Shown here: positions 34,105-42,725 of the stretch, piece by piece | Layout: each line of letters starts with the position of its first letter | How positions within the stretch are numbered: the stretch's first letter is position 1 | Assembly: GCF_900105865.1 (NCBI RefSeq) | Contig: NZ_LT629804.1 | Span: forward strand, 1,302,001 to 1,366,000 | DNA from: Arcanobacterium phocae | Lineage (GTDB): Bacteria; Actinomycetota; Actinomycetes; Actinomycetales; Actinomycetaceae | Direction: 5' to 3' | Length of the DNA stretch: 64,000 bases | Notes under the pieces: generated by a model | Seen by the model: the letters and a program-made list of their open reading frames with translations, nothing else | Database searches by the model: none | Told to the model about the DNA's origin: nothing | Translations under genes and position numbers: made by a program

Positions 34105-34350
34105 CTACTTGCGCCCGTAACGGCGGTTGAACTTCTCAACCTGACCCGCGGTGTCAAGAATACGACGTTGACCGGTGTAGAACGGATGTGAAGCATTGGA
34201 AACTTCGATATCGATCACTGGGTACGTATTGCCGTCTTCCCACTCAATTGTATTTTCTGACGTCAGCGTAGAACGTGTAAGAAACGTATAGTTAGCAGAA
34301 CGATCGCGGAATACTACCGGGTGATAATCGGGGTGAATGCCCTTCTTCAT
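34105..34350 (-). CDS. rpmE2: 50S ribosomal protein L31 type B
   Basis: 81 residues, [20 protein letters not shown] at the start and the family end [13 protein letters not shown]. It lacks the CxxC zinc-binding cysteines of the standard L31, so it is the zinc-free paralogue that often replaces L31 under zinc limitation, usually controlled by Zur. A perfect AAGGAGG stands before the start. No certain Zur box was seen; the palindrome TTATCGATAA at 34389-34398 is in the right region. Convergent with the esterase gene. Confidence 0.95.
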   Translation of the reverse strand: MKKGIHPDYHPVVFRDRSANYTFLTRSTLTSENTIEWEDGNTYPVIDIEVSNASHPFYTGQRRILDTAGQVEKFNRRYGRK

Positions 34351-34441
34351 GAAATCCTCCTTAAAGATTGTAACGATGACACTTTACCCTTATCGATAAC
34401 CTTTCTCAATTATAAGTGTCTCATTTAATGGAATGTGATAG

Positions 34442-34454
34442 GTGTTATTAACAC
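34442..34454. promoter_or_regulatory. Short palindrome upstream of nhaC-type gene
   Basis: GTGTTA-T-TAACAC, a perfect 6-bp inverted repeat, lies about 70 bp before the antiporter start in the gap between the divergent rpmE2 and antiporter genes. It may be a regulator site for either gene. Confidence 0.35.
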
Positions 34455-34523
34455 AGAACTCTAGTACTGTGATGTAATCAAAACTTAGCGTTAGTTAAAA
34501 CTTGACCACGAAAGGAGACGTCC

Positions 34524-36113
34524 ATGATTGAGGTATATCCATTTTTAACCTTAGTTCCGCCACTTATTGCGATTGTACTGGTGATCTGGACGAAGAAGGT
34601 TATCCTCTCGTTGCTAGCTGGAATCATCACGGCAGCGTTCTTTGCATCAGACGGTATGCCATTTGCCACTGTCCAACTATTGTGGTCAACTTTTTTGGGT
34701 CTTTTTTGGAATGCCGATCAAGGTGAACTAAACTCCTACTACATCTTGATCCTCCTTTTCCTCGTTGTCTTGGGGATCATTACGTCTCTGGTTTTAATGG
34801 CTGGCGGTACATACGCATTTTCTACCTGGACGGCGCAACGAATCCGGACTGGGCGAGGCGCTCAAACTCTCGCTGCTGGATTGGGAACCGCGATATTTGT
34901 TGATGATTATTTCAACGCGTTGGCAGTTGGGCAAGTTGCTCGTCCAGTTACCGATCAACATCGAATTTCGCGTGCCAAGCTAGCCTACTTAATTGATTCG
35001 TCCTCAGCACCGGTTGCAGTCTTAGCGCCTTTTTCTTCCTGGGGAGCATCCATTATCGGAATCATGGCGCCGATCGTTGCCACTGTGGGTATCAATGTGT
35101 CGGATGCGGGAGCCTTTATCCGTTCTGCTGGAATGAACTATTATGCAATCGCGGCGATAGTACTGTTGTGGTTGGCCGTCGGTTTAGACCTCAACATTGG
35201 ATCCATGCGAAAAGAGGAACGTCGTGCACGGAGTACTGGCGAAGTGTACGATCCGGCTTCTCCAGTTCCTGGGCAGCTAGCTGATAATCTTCCGCAGTGC
35301 GAGCCTGGCGCACGTAGAGCTCTTATAGTTCCATTTGTTTTTCTCGTTATGGGTGTGCTTGGAGGCATCGGCTACACCGGATATCTGGCAGGTGGCTCGT
35401 GGGGATTGCTCAGTATCTTGGCCAATACAAACGTAGCTTTATCCCTCAATGTCGGCGGTCTTAGCGGCCTAGTAGCTGCGATCTATTATTATTTCCGTTA
35501 CACTCATCGCAACGCACATTTTACTGGACGCACTTTTGTCACCGGAATTGTTGAAGGCGTAAAGTCTATGCTTCCAGCTATTGAAATACTGCTCTGTGCT
35601 TGGGTACTCGGTGGTCTTATCTCAGTATTGGGCACTGGAGAATACTTGGGATCTATAGTCGTCTCTGCCCATCTACCAGCATTATGGCTAGCCCCAATTA
35701 TTTTCATTGTAGCTGGCGCAATGGCATTCGCTACTGGGACATCATGGGGATCATTCGGTATTCTCCTACCGATTGCCGGTGATATTTTGAATTCAGTTCC
35801 AGGCGGTTCTGGAGCACTATTAGCAGCTTTCGGCGCGGTACTTGCTGGTGCAGTATGGGGGGATCACTGTTCACCGATTTCAGATACGACGATCCTATCG
35901 TCCACCGGTGCTGGTTGTAACCATATTGTGCATGTAACTACACAGCTACCATACGCATTGCTTGGGGCGATATCTGCTTTCCTCGGCTACATTGGATTGG
36001 CTATTACTGGTTCGGGTATTATCGGTTTGATCGTCACATTGCTCATACTTTCGGCATGTGTAACCTGTATTCGCCTTTATTTACCACTTGATAGTGAGAA
36101 AACAACCGTTTAG
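34524..36113 (+). CDS. Na+/H+ antiporter, NhaC family
   Basis: 529 residues with about thirteen TM helices. Family marks are AAGLGTAIFVDDYFNALAVG with the acidic pair in helix, RISRAKLAYLIDSSSAPVAV and the late ATGTSWGSFGILLPIAGDI and GDHCSPISDTTILSSTGAGC. The start follows GAAAGGAG. NhaC proteins expel Na+ or exchange amine-like solutes; some relatives are amino acid exchangers, so the substrate is not fixed. It stands alone between rpmE2 and a repeat-rich membrane protein gene. Confidence 0.87.
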   Translation: MIEVYPFLTLVPPLIAIVLVIWTKKVILSLLAGIITAAFFASDGMPFATVQLLWSTFLGLFWNADQGELNSYYILILLFLVVLGIITSLVLMAGGTYAFSTWTAQRIRTGRGAQTLAAGLGTAIFVDDYFNALAVGQVARPVTDQHRISRAKLAYLIDSSSAPVAVLAPFSSWGASIIGIMAPIVATVGINVSDAGAFIRSAGMNYYAIAAIVLLWLAVGLDLNIGSMRKEERRARSTGEVYDPASPVPGQLADNLPQCEPGARRALIVPFVFLVMGVLGGIGYTGYLAGGSWGLLSILANTNVALSLNVGGLSGLVAAIYYYFRYTHRNAHFTGRTFVTGIVEGVKSMLPAIEILLCAWVLGGLISVLGTGEYLGSIVVSAHLPALWLAPIIFIVAGAMAFATGTSWGSFGILLPIAGDILNSVPGGSGALLAAFGAVLAGAVWGDHCSPISDTTILSSTGAGCNHIVHVTTQLPYALLGAISAFLGYIGLAITGSGIIGLIVTLLILSACVTCIRLYLPLDSEKTTV

Positions 36114-36188
36114 TCCGCATGCTAGGTAACAATTGCCGGTATAGTGAAAGTTGCTTACTAGGTGTTAACGAGAATAGGAAGAGTTCTA

Positions 36189-37121
36189 ATGTCAGAGAAC
36201 AATGAGAATCTTAACCCAACCGAGCCGGATCGGCCGGCAGTCCCGCAAGAGCCGCAACAGCCGGAGGCTCCGCAGGCTCCAGCTGTTCCGCAGCAGGGAT
36301 ATGTTCCGCCGCAGCCGGAGGCTCCGCAGGCTCCAGCTGTTCCACAGCAGGGATACGTTCCACCGCAGCCGAACATGGGACAGCCAGCTGTTCCACAGCA
36401 GGGATATGTTCCGCCGCAGGCTTATCCGCAAGGCTATGCACAACAGCCAGCCCAGCCAAGCCCAGTTATTCTTGCACTCAAAGATATTCCTCGGGTCTTT
36501 GGACACATCTGGCACGGCCGGACTAGCGATACATTCGCAACTATTTTCCAGCAGCGCTTATTCGCTCTAGTGACCTTCGGCATTTATATTCTTACTGCTG
36601 GAATCTTGGGCGCTACTTCGCTGGCAAGATCCAATTTTGGACCGTTCGCTGAAGGCGATTACTACGGGATAATGATGGGGATCTTGGATCATCACTACAG
36701 CTACTTTTCGCTCAATTTCGGTCAGTGGTTCTATGCATTGATCTTGTTCTTAGTAACTAGTGTCTTGGCTATTTCCATGCGCGCCCTTGCTATTATGCTG
36801 ACACTGAAAGTACGCGGATTGACTGTCCAGTTTATGCGTGCACTAACGCTCTACACAGTCGCATGCATTCCAGCGTTGATGTTCCTGCCAATCGTGTTCA
36901 TTATTGTTCTTCTGCCGGCATCTGGCTTTACTGCATTCTTAACCCTGGTTGTCGCGATCATGATTATCATCGCTTCTATCGTTGGCGAACTGTTGCTTTA
37001 CGTTGGCATCAACCGTGAAGGCCGGATGGCTAAATCGCCGGCAGTTCCATATGCCAGCCTGACAACCGCTGCGTTGATCATCTCGTTTATTTTGAATGTG
37101 CTTATTATGCGGAGCTTCTAA
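36189..37121 (+). CDS. Membrane protein with Pro/Gln-rich tandem repeats
   Basis: About 310 residues. The cytoplasmic-looking N-terminus (about 90 residues) is made of tandem repeats of an 18-residue unit (PEAPQAPAVPQQGYVPPQ), two full copies and a partial third, followed by a Tyr/Pro/Gln tail. Four or five TM helices fill the rest. Such Pro-rich N-termini are common in actinobacterial membrane proteins and may bind other proteins. Start ATG 36189 has GGAAGAG upstream. No family recognised with certainty. Confidence 0.7.
   Translation: MSENNENLNPTEPDRPAVPQEPQQPEAPQAPAVPQQGYVPPQPEAPQAPAVPQQGYVPPQPNMGQPAVPQQGYVPPQAYPQGYAQQPAQPSPVILALKDIPRVFGHIWHGRTSDTFATIFQQRLFALVTFGIYILTAGILGATSLARSNFGPFAEGDYYGIMMGILDHHYSYFSLNFGQWFYALILFLVTSVLAISMRALAIMLTLKVRGLTVQFMRALTLYTVACIPALMFLPIVFIIVLLPASGFTAFLTLVVAIMIIIASIVGELLLYVGINREGRMAKSPAVPYASLTTAALIISFILNVLIMRSF
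36261..36419 (+). repeat. Tandem 54-bp repeats inside the membrane protein gene
   Basis: Two adjacent 54-bp copies (36261-36314 and 36315-36368) differ by few bases; a degenerate third follows (36369-36419). Each encodes PEAPQAPAVPQQGYVPPQ or a variant. Copy number could vary between strains. Confidence 0.9.
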
Positions 37122-37133
37122 GCGCTCTCATTC

Positions 37134-37174
37134 AGATGTGTGCCCGGTACCAGCCACCGGGCACACATCTTTTA
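37134..37174 (+). terminator. Rho-independent terminator
   Basis: A perfect 15-bp stem, AGATGTGTGCCCGGT (37134-37148) and its complement at 37156-37170, with a 7-base loop and TTTT following. It ends the membrane protein transcript, insulating the pyr operon. Confidence 0.9.
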
Positions 37175-37178
37175 ATCT

Positions 37179-37209
37179 CACATTGTGGTGTATTGAGCAC
37201 CACAGTGTG
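37179..37209. promoter_or_regulatory. Inverted repeat upstream of the pyr promoter
   Basis: CACATTGTGGTG (37179-37190) and CACCACAGTGTG (37198-37209) pair over 12 positions with one G-T, 7-base loop. It lies just upstream of the proposed promoter, so it may be an operator or a second terminator-like hairpin. Confidence 0.45.
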
Positions 37210-37219
37210 GGAATGAGTT

Positions 37220-37248
37220 TTGCTCTGCGGATGTCTGCTTGCTACAGT
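37220..37248 (+). promoter_or_regulatory. Candidate pyr operon promoter
   Basis: TTGCTC (37220-37225), 17 bp, TACAGT (37243-37248). Transcription would start near 37255, giving a leader of about 200 nt before the first pyr gene. Confidence 0.5.
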
Positions 37249-37288
37249 TACCTCAGCCCAAAAAGAAAAACCACTGGAAGGAGAAGAA

Positions 37289-37450
37289 GTGGCAGCACGC
37301 AATACCCGCCTACGTCGCTCTTTCTGTTGGTTATGTGATTCTTCGTGGATCCCAACTTCTTCGTGGAAACCGGGAATTATTTTTCCCGTTATTCGTTATT
37401 TATTGCTATTGAAGCCTTGGTTTTTTACCAAGGCTTTTTTATTACCCTAG
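37289..37450 (+). CDS. Leader ORF of the pyr operon, 53 codons
   Basis: GTG 37289 follows a strong AAGGAGAAGAA site. The peptide starts MAARNTRLRRSFCWLCDSSW and ends with a hydrophobic YLLLLKPWFF...AFLLP. Its last third passes through a U-rich stretch and the terminator hairpin, and its stop (37448-37450) lies after the terminator T-run. This is the arrangement of the E. coli pyrBI leader peptide: ribosomes following close behind polymerase would melt the terminator when UTP is low. Homology to that peptide is not implied. Confidence 0.65.
   Translation: MAARNTRLRRSFCWLCDSSWIPTSSWKPGIIFPVIRYLLLLKPWFFTKAFLLP
37371..37388 (+). promoter_or_regulatory. Candidate pause hairpin in pyr leader
   Basis: CGGGAA-TTATTT-TTCCCG forms a small hairpin followed by a U-rich stretch (GTTATTCGTTATTTATTGC), just ahead of the terminator. 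A hairpin plus U-rich tract is where polymerase would pause at low UTP. Confidence 0.6.
37412..37443 (+). terminator. Attenuator terminator of the pyr operon
   Basis: AAGCCTTGG (37412-37420), loop TTTTTTA, CCAAGGCTT (37428-37436) and a T-run to 37440. It stands 30 bp before pyrC and lies within the leader ORF, so it must be passed or melted for the operon to be read. Confidence 0.88.
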
Positions 37451-37472
37451 GGAACTAGTGAAAGGCATAGTT

Positions 37473-38729
37473 ATGGCAAACATTGCCGCAACGCTCACTC
37501 AATTTGAGCGGTATGCACGTGATAATAATTGTCCCGAGTTGCTTAGCCTCGTTGACACAATTCATCGAGCACAAGATAGCGGCGAAATTTCCGCCAATGT
37601 CGCAGTGTTCCCAGGTTTCTGCGATGTTCATGTCCATCTGCGAGAGCCCGGCCAAAGCTATAAAGAAACAATTGCTACCGGAACTAGGGCATCGGCACGT
37701 GGCGGCTTTACTACCGTTGGTGCTATGCCAAACCTTGATCCGGTGCCAGATAGCTTGACGACCTTAGCACGTGAGCAGGAGCTCATTAACCGTGACGCCG
37801 TTATTGAAACTCTTCCCTATGCGTCAGTCACAAAGGGAGAAGCTGGCACTGAGTTAGCCGACATAAGTGATCTTGCACCACACGTAATTGGGTTTTCCGA
37901 CGACGGTCATGGTGTCGACAATTCAGATCTTATGAAAGATGCGTTGCGCTTGTTAGCACAAGCGGGCAGCATCGTTGCTGTTCATGCTGAAGATGGCGAA
38001 CTTCGGCCAGCGAATTCCTGTATCAACGACGGCCCATACGCTGCGGAGCATAATCTGATCGGCATTCCTAAAACAGCGGAATATCTGCAAATTGCACGAG
38101 ATATTCAGATGTTACGCGAGCTAAAAGAAGAAGGCTACTTACCGGCTTATCATGTCTGCCATATTTCGTGCGGCGAATCAGCGGATGTGATCCGCCAAGC
38201 TAAAGCAGAAGGCCTGAATGTCACCTGCGAAACTGCCATGCACTATCTGCTGGCTGACGAATCAATGCTGATCGACGATGGCCGATTCAAGATGAATCCG
38301 CCGTTGCGTCAGCCAGCTGATCGAGCTGCGTTAATCGAGGCATTGACCGATGGCACAGTTGATCTGATTGCAACCGATCATGCTCCGCATTCGGCTGAAG
38401 AGAAAGGCCGTGGTTTGGCGCATTCAGCATTTGGGGTTGTCGGGATTGAGATTTCATTCCCGCTTTTTTATAGCTACTTTGTTAAAACTGGCCACGTGAC
38501 CTTGGAACGGGCTATCGAACTATTCACTACGGCTGGCCGGGAGCGCTTCAATGTTGCTCAGCGCTCCAGCGATTTCACCATCTGGGATTTGGATGCAACC
38601 TACACCATTGACCCACACGACTTTATTTCGCTCGGCAAGGCCACGCCGTTTACCGGCTGGGAAGTTTCGGGACGTTGCCTAGCGACTATCTATGACAACG
38701 CGATTGTCTACACCACCCACGAGCTGTAA
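37473..38729 (+). CDS. pyrC: Dihydroorotase PyrC
   Basis: About 418 residues from ATG 37473 (AAAGG upstream; a GTG at 37458 also opens the frame). The metal site is set by DVHVHLREPG, further conserved parts are MPNLDPVPD, HAEDGEL, and the catalytic Asp in ATDHAPHSAEEK. It is a class I dihydroorotase, the third step of de novo UMP synthesis. It is the first gene of the pyr operon, right behind the attenuator. The C-terminal SLGKATPFTGWEVSG block is also typical. Confidence 0.95.
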   Translation: MANIAATLTQFERYARDNNCPELLSLVDTIHRAQDSGEISANVAVFPGFCDVHVHLREPGQSYKETIATGTRASARGGFTTVGAMPNLDPVPDSLTTLAREQELINRDAVIETLPYASVTKGEAGTELADISDLAPHVIGFSDDGHGVDNSDLMKDALRLLAQAGSIVAVHAEDGELRPANSCINDGPYAAEHNLIGIPKTAEYLQIARDIQMLRELKEEGYLPAYHVCHISCGESADVIRQAKAEGLNVTCETAMHYLLADESMLIDDGRFKMNPPLRQPADRAALIEALTDGTVDLIATDHAPHSAEEKGRGLAHSAFGVVGIEISFPLFYSYFVKTGHVTLERAIELFTTAGRERFNVAQRSSDFTIWDLDATYTIDPHDFISLGKATPFTGWEVSGRCLATIYDNAIVYTTHEL

Positions 38730-38762
38730 AACGATTAACGACGACGACCACGGAGAACAACA

Positions 38763-41700
38763 ATGCCAAAGAACAACACCGTCAAAACTGTACTTATTAT
38801 TGGATCTGGCCCGATTGTGATCGGTCAGGCTGCCGAATTTGATTATGCTGGAACCCAAGCCTGCTTAGCTTTGAAAGAAGAAGGCTACCGAGTTATTCTG
38901 GTCAATTCTAATCCAGCAACAATCATGACTGATTCGGAAATCGCGGATCGTGTGTACATGGAACCGTTAACTCTCGAATACGTTGCCAAGATTATTCGCA
39001 AGGAACGCCCAGATGCTATTGTTCCAGGAATCGGTGGCCAGACTGGTTTGAACCTTGCCATGCAGTTGGAAAAGAAGGGGATTCTAGCGGAATGCGGAGT
39101 TCAGCTTTTGGGAACTCCATCTCAGTCAATCGAACGTGCCGAAGACCGTGAGCAGTTTAAAGAGCTGTGTGAATCCATCGGCGAGCCTGTGATTGCTTCC
39201 GAGATCGCTTATTCAATCGACGAAGCGAAGGCTGCAGCTAAACGCATCGGTTACCCGGTCGTTTTGCGCCCCGCATTTACCCTTGGTGGTACGGGTGGCG
39301 GTTTTGCCCATAATGAGCCTGAACTCATCGATATGATGCAGAATGCGCTCCAGCTTTCCCCGGTCCGTCAGGTCTTGATCGAGAAGTCTATTCTGGGCTA
39401 TAAGGAAATCGAATTTGAAGTGATGCGTGACTGTGCGGATAACACAATCTGCATCTGCTCGATGGAAAATATTGATCCGGTGGGCGTGCATACCGGGGAT
39501 TCCGTCGTCGTCGCACCGGCACTCTCACTAAGCGACGCCGATTTAACGATGCTGAAAGAATCCGCATTCAAACTGATTCGTGCTTTGAAAATCGAAGGTG
39601 GCTGCAACGTCCAATTCGCAGTCAATCCGACCTCGAGCGAATACTTCCTCATTGAAGTTAATCCACGAGTGTCACGGTCGTCTGCCTTGGCATCCAAGGC
39701 TTCGGGGTATCCGATTGCGCGAGTGACAGCGAAAGTCGCACTCGGTCTGACTCTTGACGAGATTCCGGTGGCTGGAACATTTGCTAGCAAAGATCCAGTC
39801 CTCGATTATTTAGTGGCAAAGTTCCCGCGCTTCCCGTTCGATAAGTTCACTGATGCACCTAACCTCTTAGGCACGCAGATGAAAGCTACTGGCGAGGTGA
39901 TGGGAATTGGTTCGAACCTAGAAGAATGTTTGCTTAAGTCGGTACGGTCTTTAGAGATCGGCGTCGACCATTTCTTTATGCCAATGTTTGCCCAGATGTC
40001 CGACGACGACTTGTGGGCCTACGTGACGCAGTTCCGTTCCGATACGATGTTTGCGATCGTTGAATTACTGCGCCGTGGCGCAAGTATTGACGAGCTTCAT
40101 CGGGCCACGATGGTCACCCCGCTGTTCCTCGAATCATTCGCATCGATCGTTGCGATGGAAAACAGGTTACGGGAGAATATTTCTGACGACGACGTTTTGC
40201 GCGAAGCAAAACAGATGGGATTTGCGGACACAGTGATTGCTCGGCTGTGGGACACCACCGAGCATGAGGTGAGCTCGCGCCGGCATGATGCGGGAATTGT
40301 TCCGGCATTCCGCATGGTTGATACGCTGAAGTCTGGCGCGTATGTGCCATACTTCTACTCATCTTTCTCAGGCCACAACGAATCGCAACTAACCGATCGT
40401 AAAAAGGTTATTGTGCTGGGAGCTGGACCAATCCGAATCGGTCAAGGAGTGGAATTTGACTATTCCTCGGTACATGCGATTAAGACGATTCGAGAAGCCG
40501 GATACGAAGCGATCATCATCAACGACAATCCCGAAACCGTCTCTACCGATTACACGACGGCCGATAAGCTCTACTTTGAGCCGCTAACGCCAGAAGACGT
40601 GATGAACATTGTGGAATTTGAACAGCCTATCGGTGTGATCACGTCATTAGGTGGACAGACCGCGATTAACCTTGCTGGACCGCTGGCCGAGCGCGGAGTG
40701 AACTTGTTGGGTACGTCCTTGGCTGCGATTAACCGGGCCGAGGATCGCGATGAGTTTGAACGATTACTTTCGGAACTAAACATCCCGCAGGCACCCGGCA
40801 AAGCTGTGACCAACGTTGAAGACGGTCTTGCAGTGGCTCATCAGGTTGGCTACCCAGTGTTGGTTCGTCCGTCGTTCGTCCTGGGTGGGCGCGCGATGCG
40901 GATTGTTGGCTCGGACCAGCAATTGCGTCACTACCTGTCACAAGGATTGAATATCGACGTCGATCGACCGGTACTGGTTGATAAATATATCTCTGGAAAA
41001 GAACTCGAAGTTGACGCGATTTGTGATGGGCGTGATGTGTTTGTTGCCGGAATCATGGAGCTGGTGGAGCACACCGGTGTCCACTCTGGGGATTCAATCT
41101 CGGTCTACCCAACGTTCTCGGTCTCCGGTAAGGTCAAAGGACAGATCTTAAAGTATACGAAGGCACTGGGATTGGCGATTGGGATCACCGGATTGTTCAA
41201 CGTCCAATTCATCGTGGACGAGAACGACAAGGTCTATATTATTGAGGTTAATCCACGGTCCTCGCGTACTGTCCCGTTCTTGTCGAAAGTCACGGGGTTT
41301 GCACTGCCAGCTATCGCTACTCGAGCGATTATGGGCGAGTCACTTAAAGAACAAGGAATCTTCGACCTCTATCCGGAAGAACGCGATCGCTTCTTCGTCA
41401 AGGCTCCAGTTTTCTCGTTTAACAAGATCAAAGGCTTGGATGCCTACCTTTCCCCAGAAATGAAGTCGACCGGTGAAGCGATCGGGTACGACGACGATCT
41501 GAACCGTGCTCTCTATAAGGCCTTGCAAGCTGCTGGAATGAATCTTCTCAACTACGGAACTGTGCTGGCGACTATTGACGATAAAGATAAGGAGCGTGCG
41601 CTCGGTCTTATCCGCAGGTTCTATAATCTTGGTTTCAATATTGCGGCTACTGCGGGTACCGCCCGATACTTGAAAGAAAACGGTATTCGTACCCATGCGA

Positions 41701-41954
41701 TGAGTAAGATCTCAGAAGGCTCAACTGAGATCATCGATGCGATCGAAGCGCAACATCTGTCCTACATTATTAATACGCAAGGCGTTGAAGAATCATCCCA
41801 AAAGTCCGATGGGGCACAGATCCGAGCGAAGGCATCAGAGTTTTCGGTTACCTTATTGACCTCACTCGACACAGTGAACGTGTTGCTTGATGTGCTCGAA
41901 GAAATTACCTTGAACGTTTCGACGATCGATGCGCCGCGCCGCCAAGGAGCCTGA
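38763..41954 (+). CDS. carB: Carbamoyl-phosphate synthase large subunit CarB
   Basis: 1,063 residues in two homologous halves, each with an ATP-grasp fold. The halves start IIGSGPIVIGQAAEFDYAG and VIVLGAGPIRIGQGVEFDY, and the C-terminal 150 residues form the allosteric (MGS-like) domain with TAGTARYLKENGI. It makes carbamoyl phosphate from glutamine-derived ammonia, bicarbonate and two ATP. The small subunit gene carA, usually next to it, is not in this operon, so it must lie elsewhere in the genome. Confidence 0.97.
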   Translation: MPKNNTVKTVLIIGSGPIVIGQAAEFDYAGTQACLALKEEGYRVILVNSNPATIMTDSEIADRVYMEPLTLEYVAKIIRKERPDAIVPGIGGQTGLNLAMQLEKKGILAECGVQLLGTPSQSIERAEDREQFKELCESIGEPVIASEIAYSIDEAKAAAKRIGYPVVLRPAFTLGGTGGGFAHNEPELIDMMQNALQLSPVRQVLIEKSILGYKEIEFEVMRDCADNTICICSMENIDPVGVHTGDSVVVAPALSLSDADLTMLKESAFKLIRALKIEGGCNVQFAVNPTSSEYFLIEVNPRVSRSSALASKASGYPIARVTAKVALGLTLDEIPVAGTFASKDPVLDYLVAKFPRFPFDKFTDAPNLLGTQMKATGEVMGIGSNLEECLLKSVRSLEIGVDHFFMPMFAQMSDDDLWAYVTQFRSDTMFAIVELLRRGASIDELHRATMVTPLFLESFASIVAMENRLRENISDDDVLREAKQMGFADTVIARLWDTTEHEVSSRRHDAGIVPAFRMVDTLKSGAYVPYFYSSFSGHNESQLTDRKKVIVLGAGPIRIGQGVEFDYSSVHAIKTIREAGYEAIIINDNPETVSTDYTTADKLYFEPLTPEDVMNIVEFEQPIGVITSLGGQTAINLAGPLAERGVNLLGTSLAAINRAEDRDEFERLLSELNIPQAPGKAVTNVEDGLAVAHQVGYPVLVRPSFVLGGRAMRIVGSDQQLRHYLSQGLNIDVDRPVLVDKYISGKELEVDAICDGRDVFVAGIMELVEHTGVHSGDSISVYPTFSVSGKVKGQILKYTKALGLAIGITGLFNVQFIVDENDKVYIIEVNPRSSRTVPFLSKVTGFALPAIATRAIMGESLKEQGIFDLYPEERDRFFVKAPVFSFNKIKGLDAYLSPEMKSTGEAIGYDDDLNRALYKALQAAGMNLLNYGTVLATIDDKDKERALGLIRRFYNLGFNIAATAGTARYLKENGIRTHAMSKISEGSTEIIDAIEAQHLSYIINTQGVEESSQKSDGAQIRAKASEFSVTLLTSLDTVNVLLDVLEEITLNVSTIDAPRRQGA

Positions 41955-41957
41955 TTA

Positions 41958-42725
41958 ATGACAAACATCAAGGTTCACGCATGCGTAATTGAGAATACTG
42001 CGCTGACAGAAACAATTTATCGGTTGCGGCTACGATGCGAATCGTTTGCACCTGCGCAGCCGGGGCAATTCGTAAATGTCACAATTCCGGGATTCTTCTT
42101 GCGCCGGCCGTTAGCCATTGCTGACGTGGTATATGAGCACGACGGCGGCGCCACCTTAACACTGATAGTTGCCCAGGTAGGCGCTGGAACTCAGGCACTT
42201 GCCAGTGTCACACCCGGCACAATGATCGACGTTCTCGGCCCGCTCGGACACGGTTTTGACGTGGACGGGGCGGGATCAAACCCGGTTCTTGTTGGTGGCG
42301 GATCAGGGATTCCGCCGCTCTATTTCGCCGCGAAGTACGCAGTTGCACGTGGATACAGGCCGCACGTTCTGCTGGGGTTTCGCACGGCACATGACGTGTA
42401 TGCCGAACAAGATTTCCGCGAACTTGGCTGTGACGTTTCGGTAGCTACCGAAGACGGGTCATACGGGGTAGCTGGTTTTGTGACTGCCGCTATGCCCGAT
42501 GATGCGTCGCACGTCTTAGCCTGCGGACCAGAGGGGATGTTACGTTCCGTCGTCGCGCGCTCGCGCGGGCGTGTTCAGGTCAGTCTGGAAGCACATATGG
42601 GATGCGGCTTTGGTGCCTGCTTAGGCTGCACTGTACAGACTGTCCGCGGCTTGGAACGCGTATGCGTGGAAGGCCCAGTCTTTGACAGTACGGATGTGAT
42701 TTTTGATGGGGAGGTAGCACGATGA
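41958..42725 (+). CDS. pyrK: Dihydroorotate dehydrogenase electron transfer subunit PyrK
   Basis: 255 residues. FAD-binding part with FFLRRPLAIADV (R-x-x-x consensus), an NAD-binding part with VGGGSGIPPLYFAAKY, and a [2Fe-2S] cluster motif at the end, CGFGACLGCTVQTVRG...RVC. It passes electrons from the FMN enzyme to NAD+. Its stop overlaps the pyrD start by 4 bp. Confidence 0.93.
   Translation: MTNIKVHACVIENTALTETIYRLRLRCESFAPAQPGQFVNVTIPGFFLRRPLAIADVVYEHDGGATLTLIVAQVGAGTQALASVTPGTMIDVLGPLGHGFDVDGAGSNPVLVGGGSGIPPLYFAAKYAVARGYRPHVLLGFRTAHDVYAEQDFRELGCDVSVATEDGSYGVAGFVTAAMPDDASHVLACGPEGMLRSVVARSRGRVQVSLEAHMGCGFGACLGCTVQTVRGLERVCVEGPVFDSTDVIFDGEVAR

Noticed and set aside
34389..34398. Palindrome TTATCGATAA before rpmE2 as a Zur box
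   Set aside because: Zur boxes in actinobacteria have a longer TGAAAATGATTTTCA-like pattern; this 10-mer is too short to claim.
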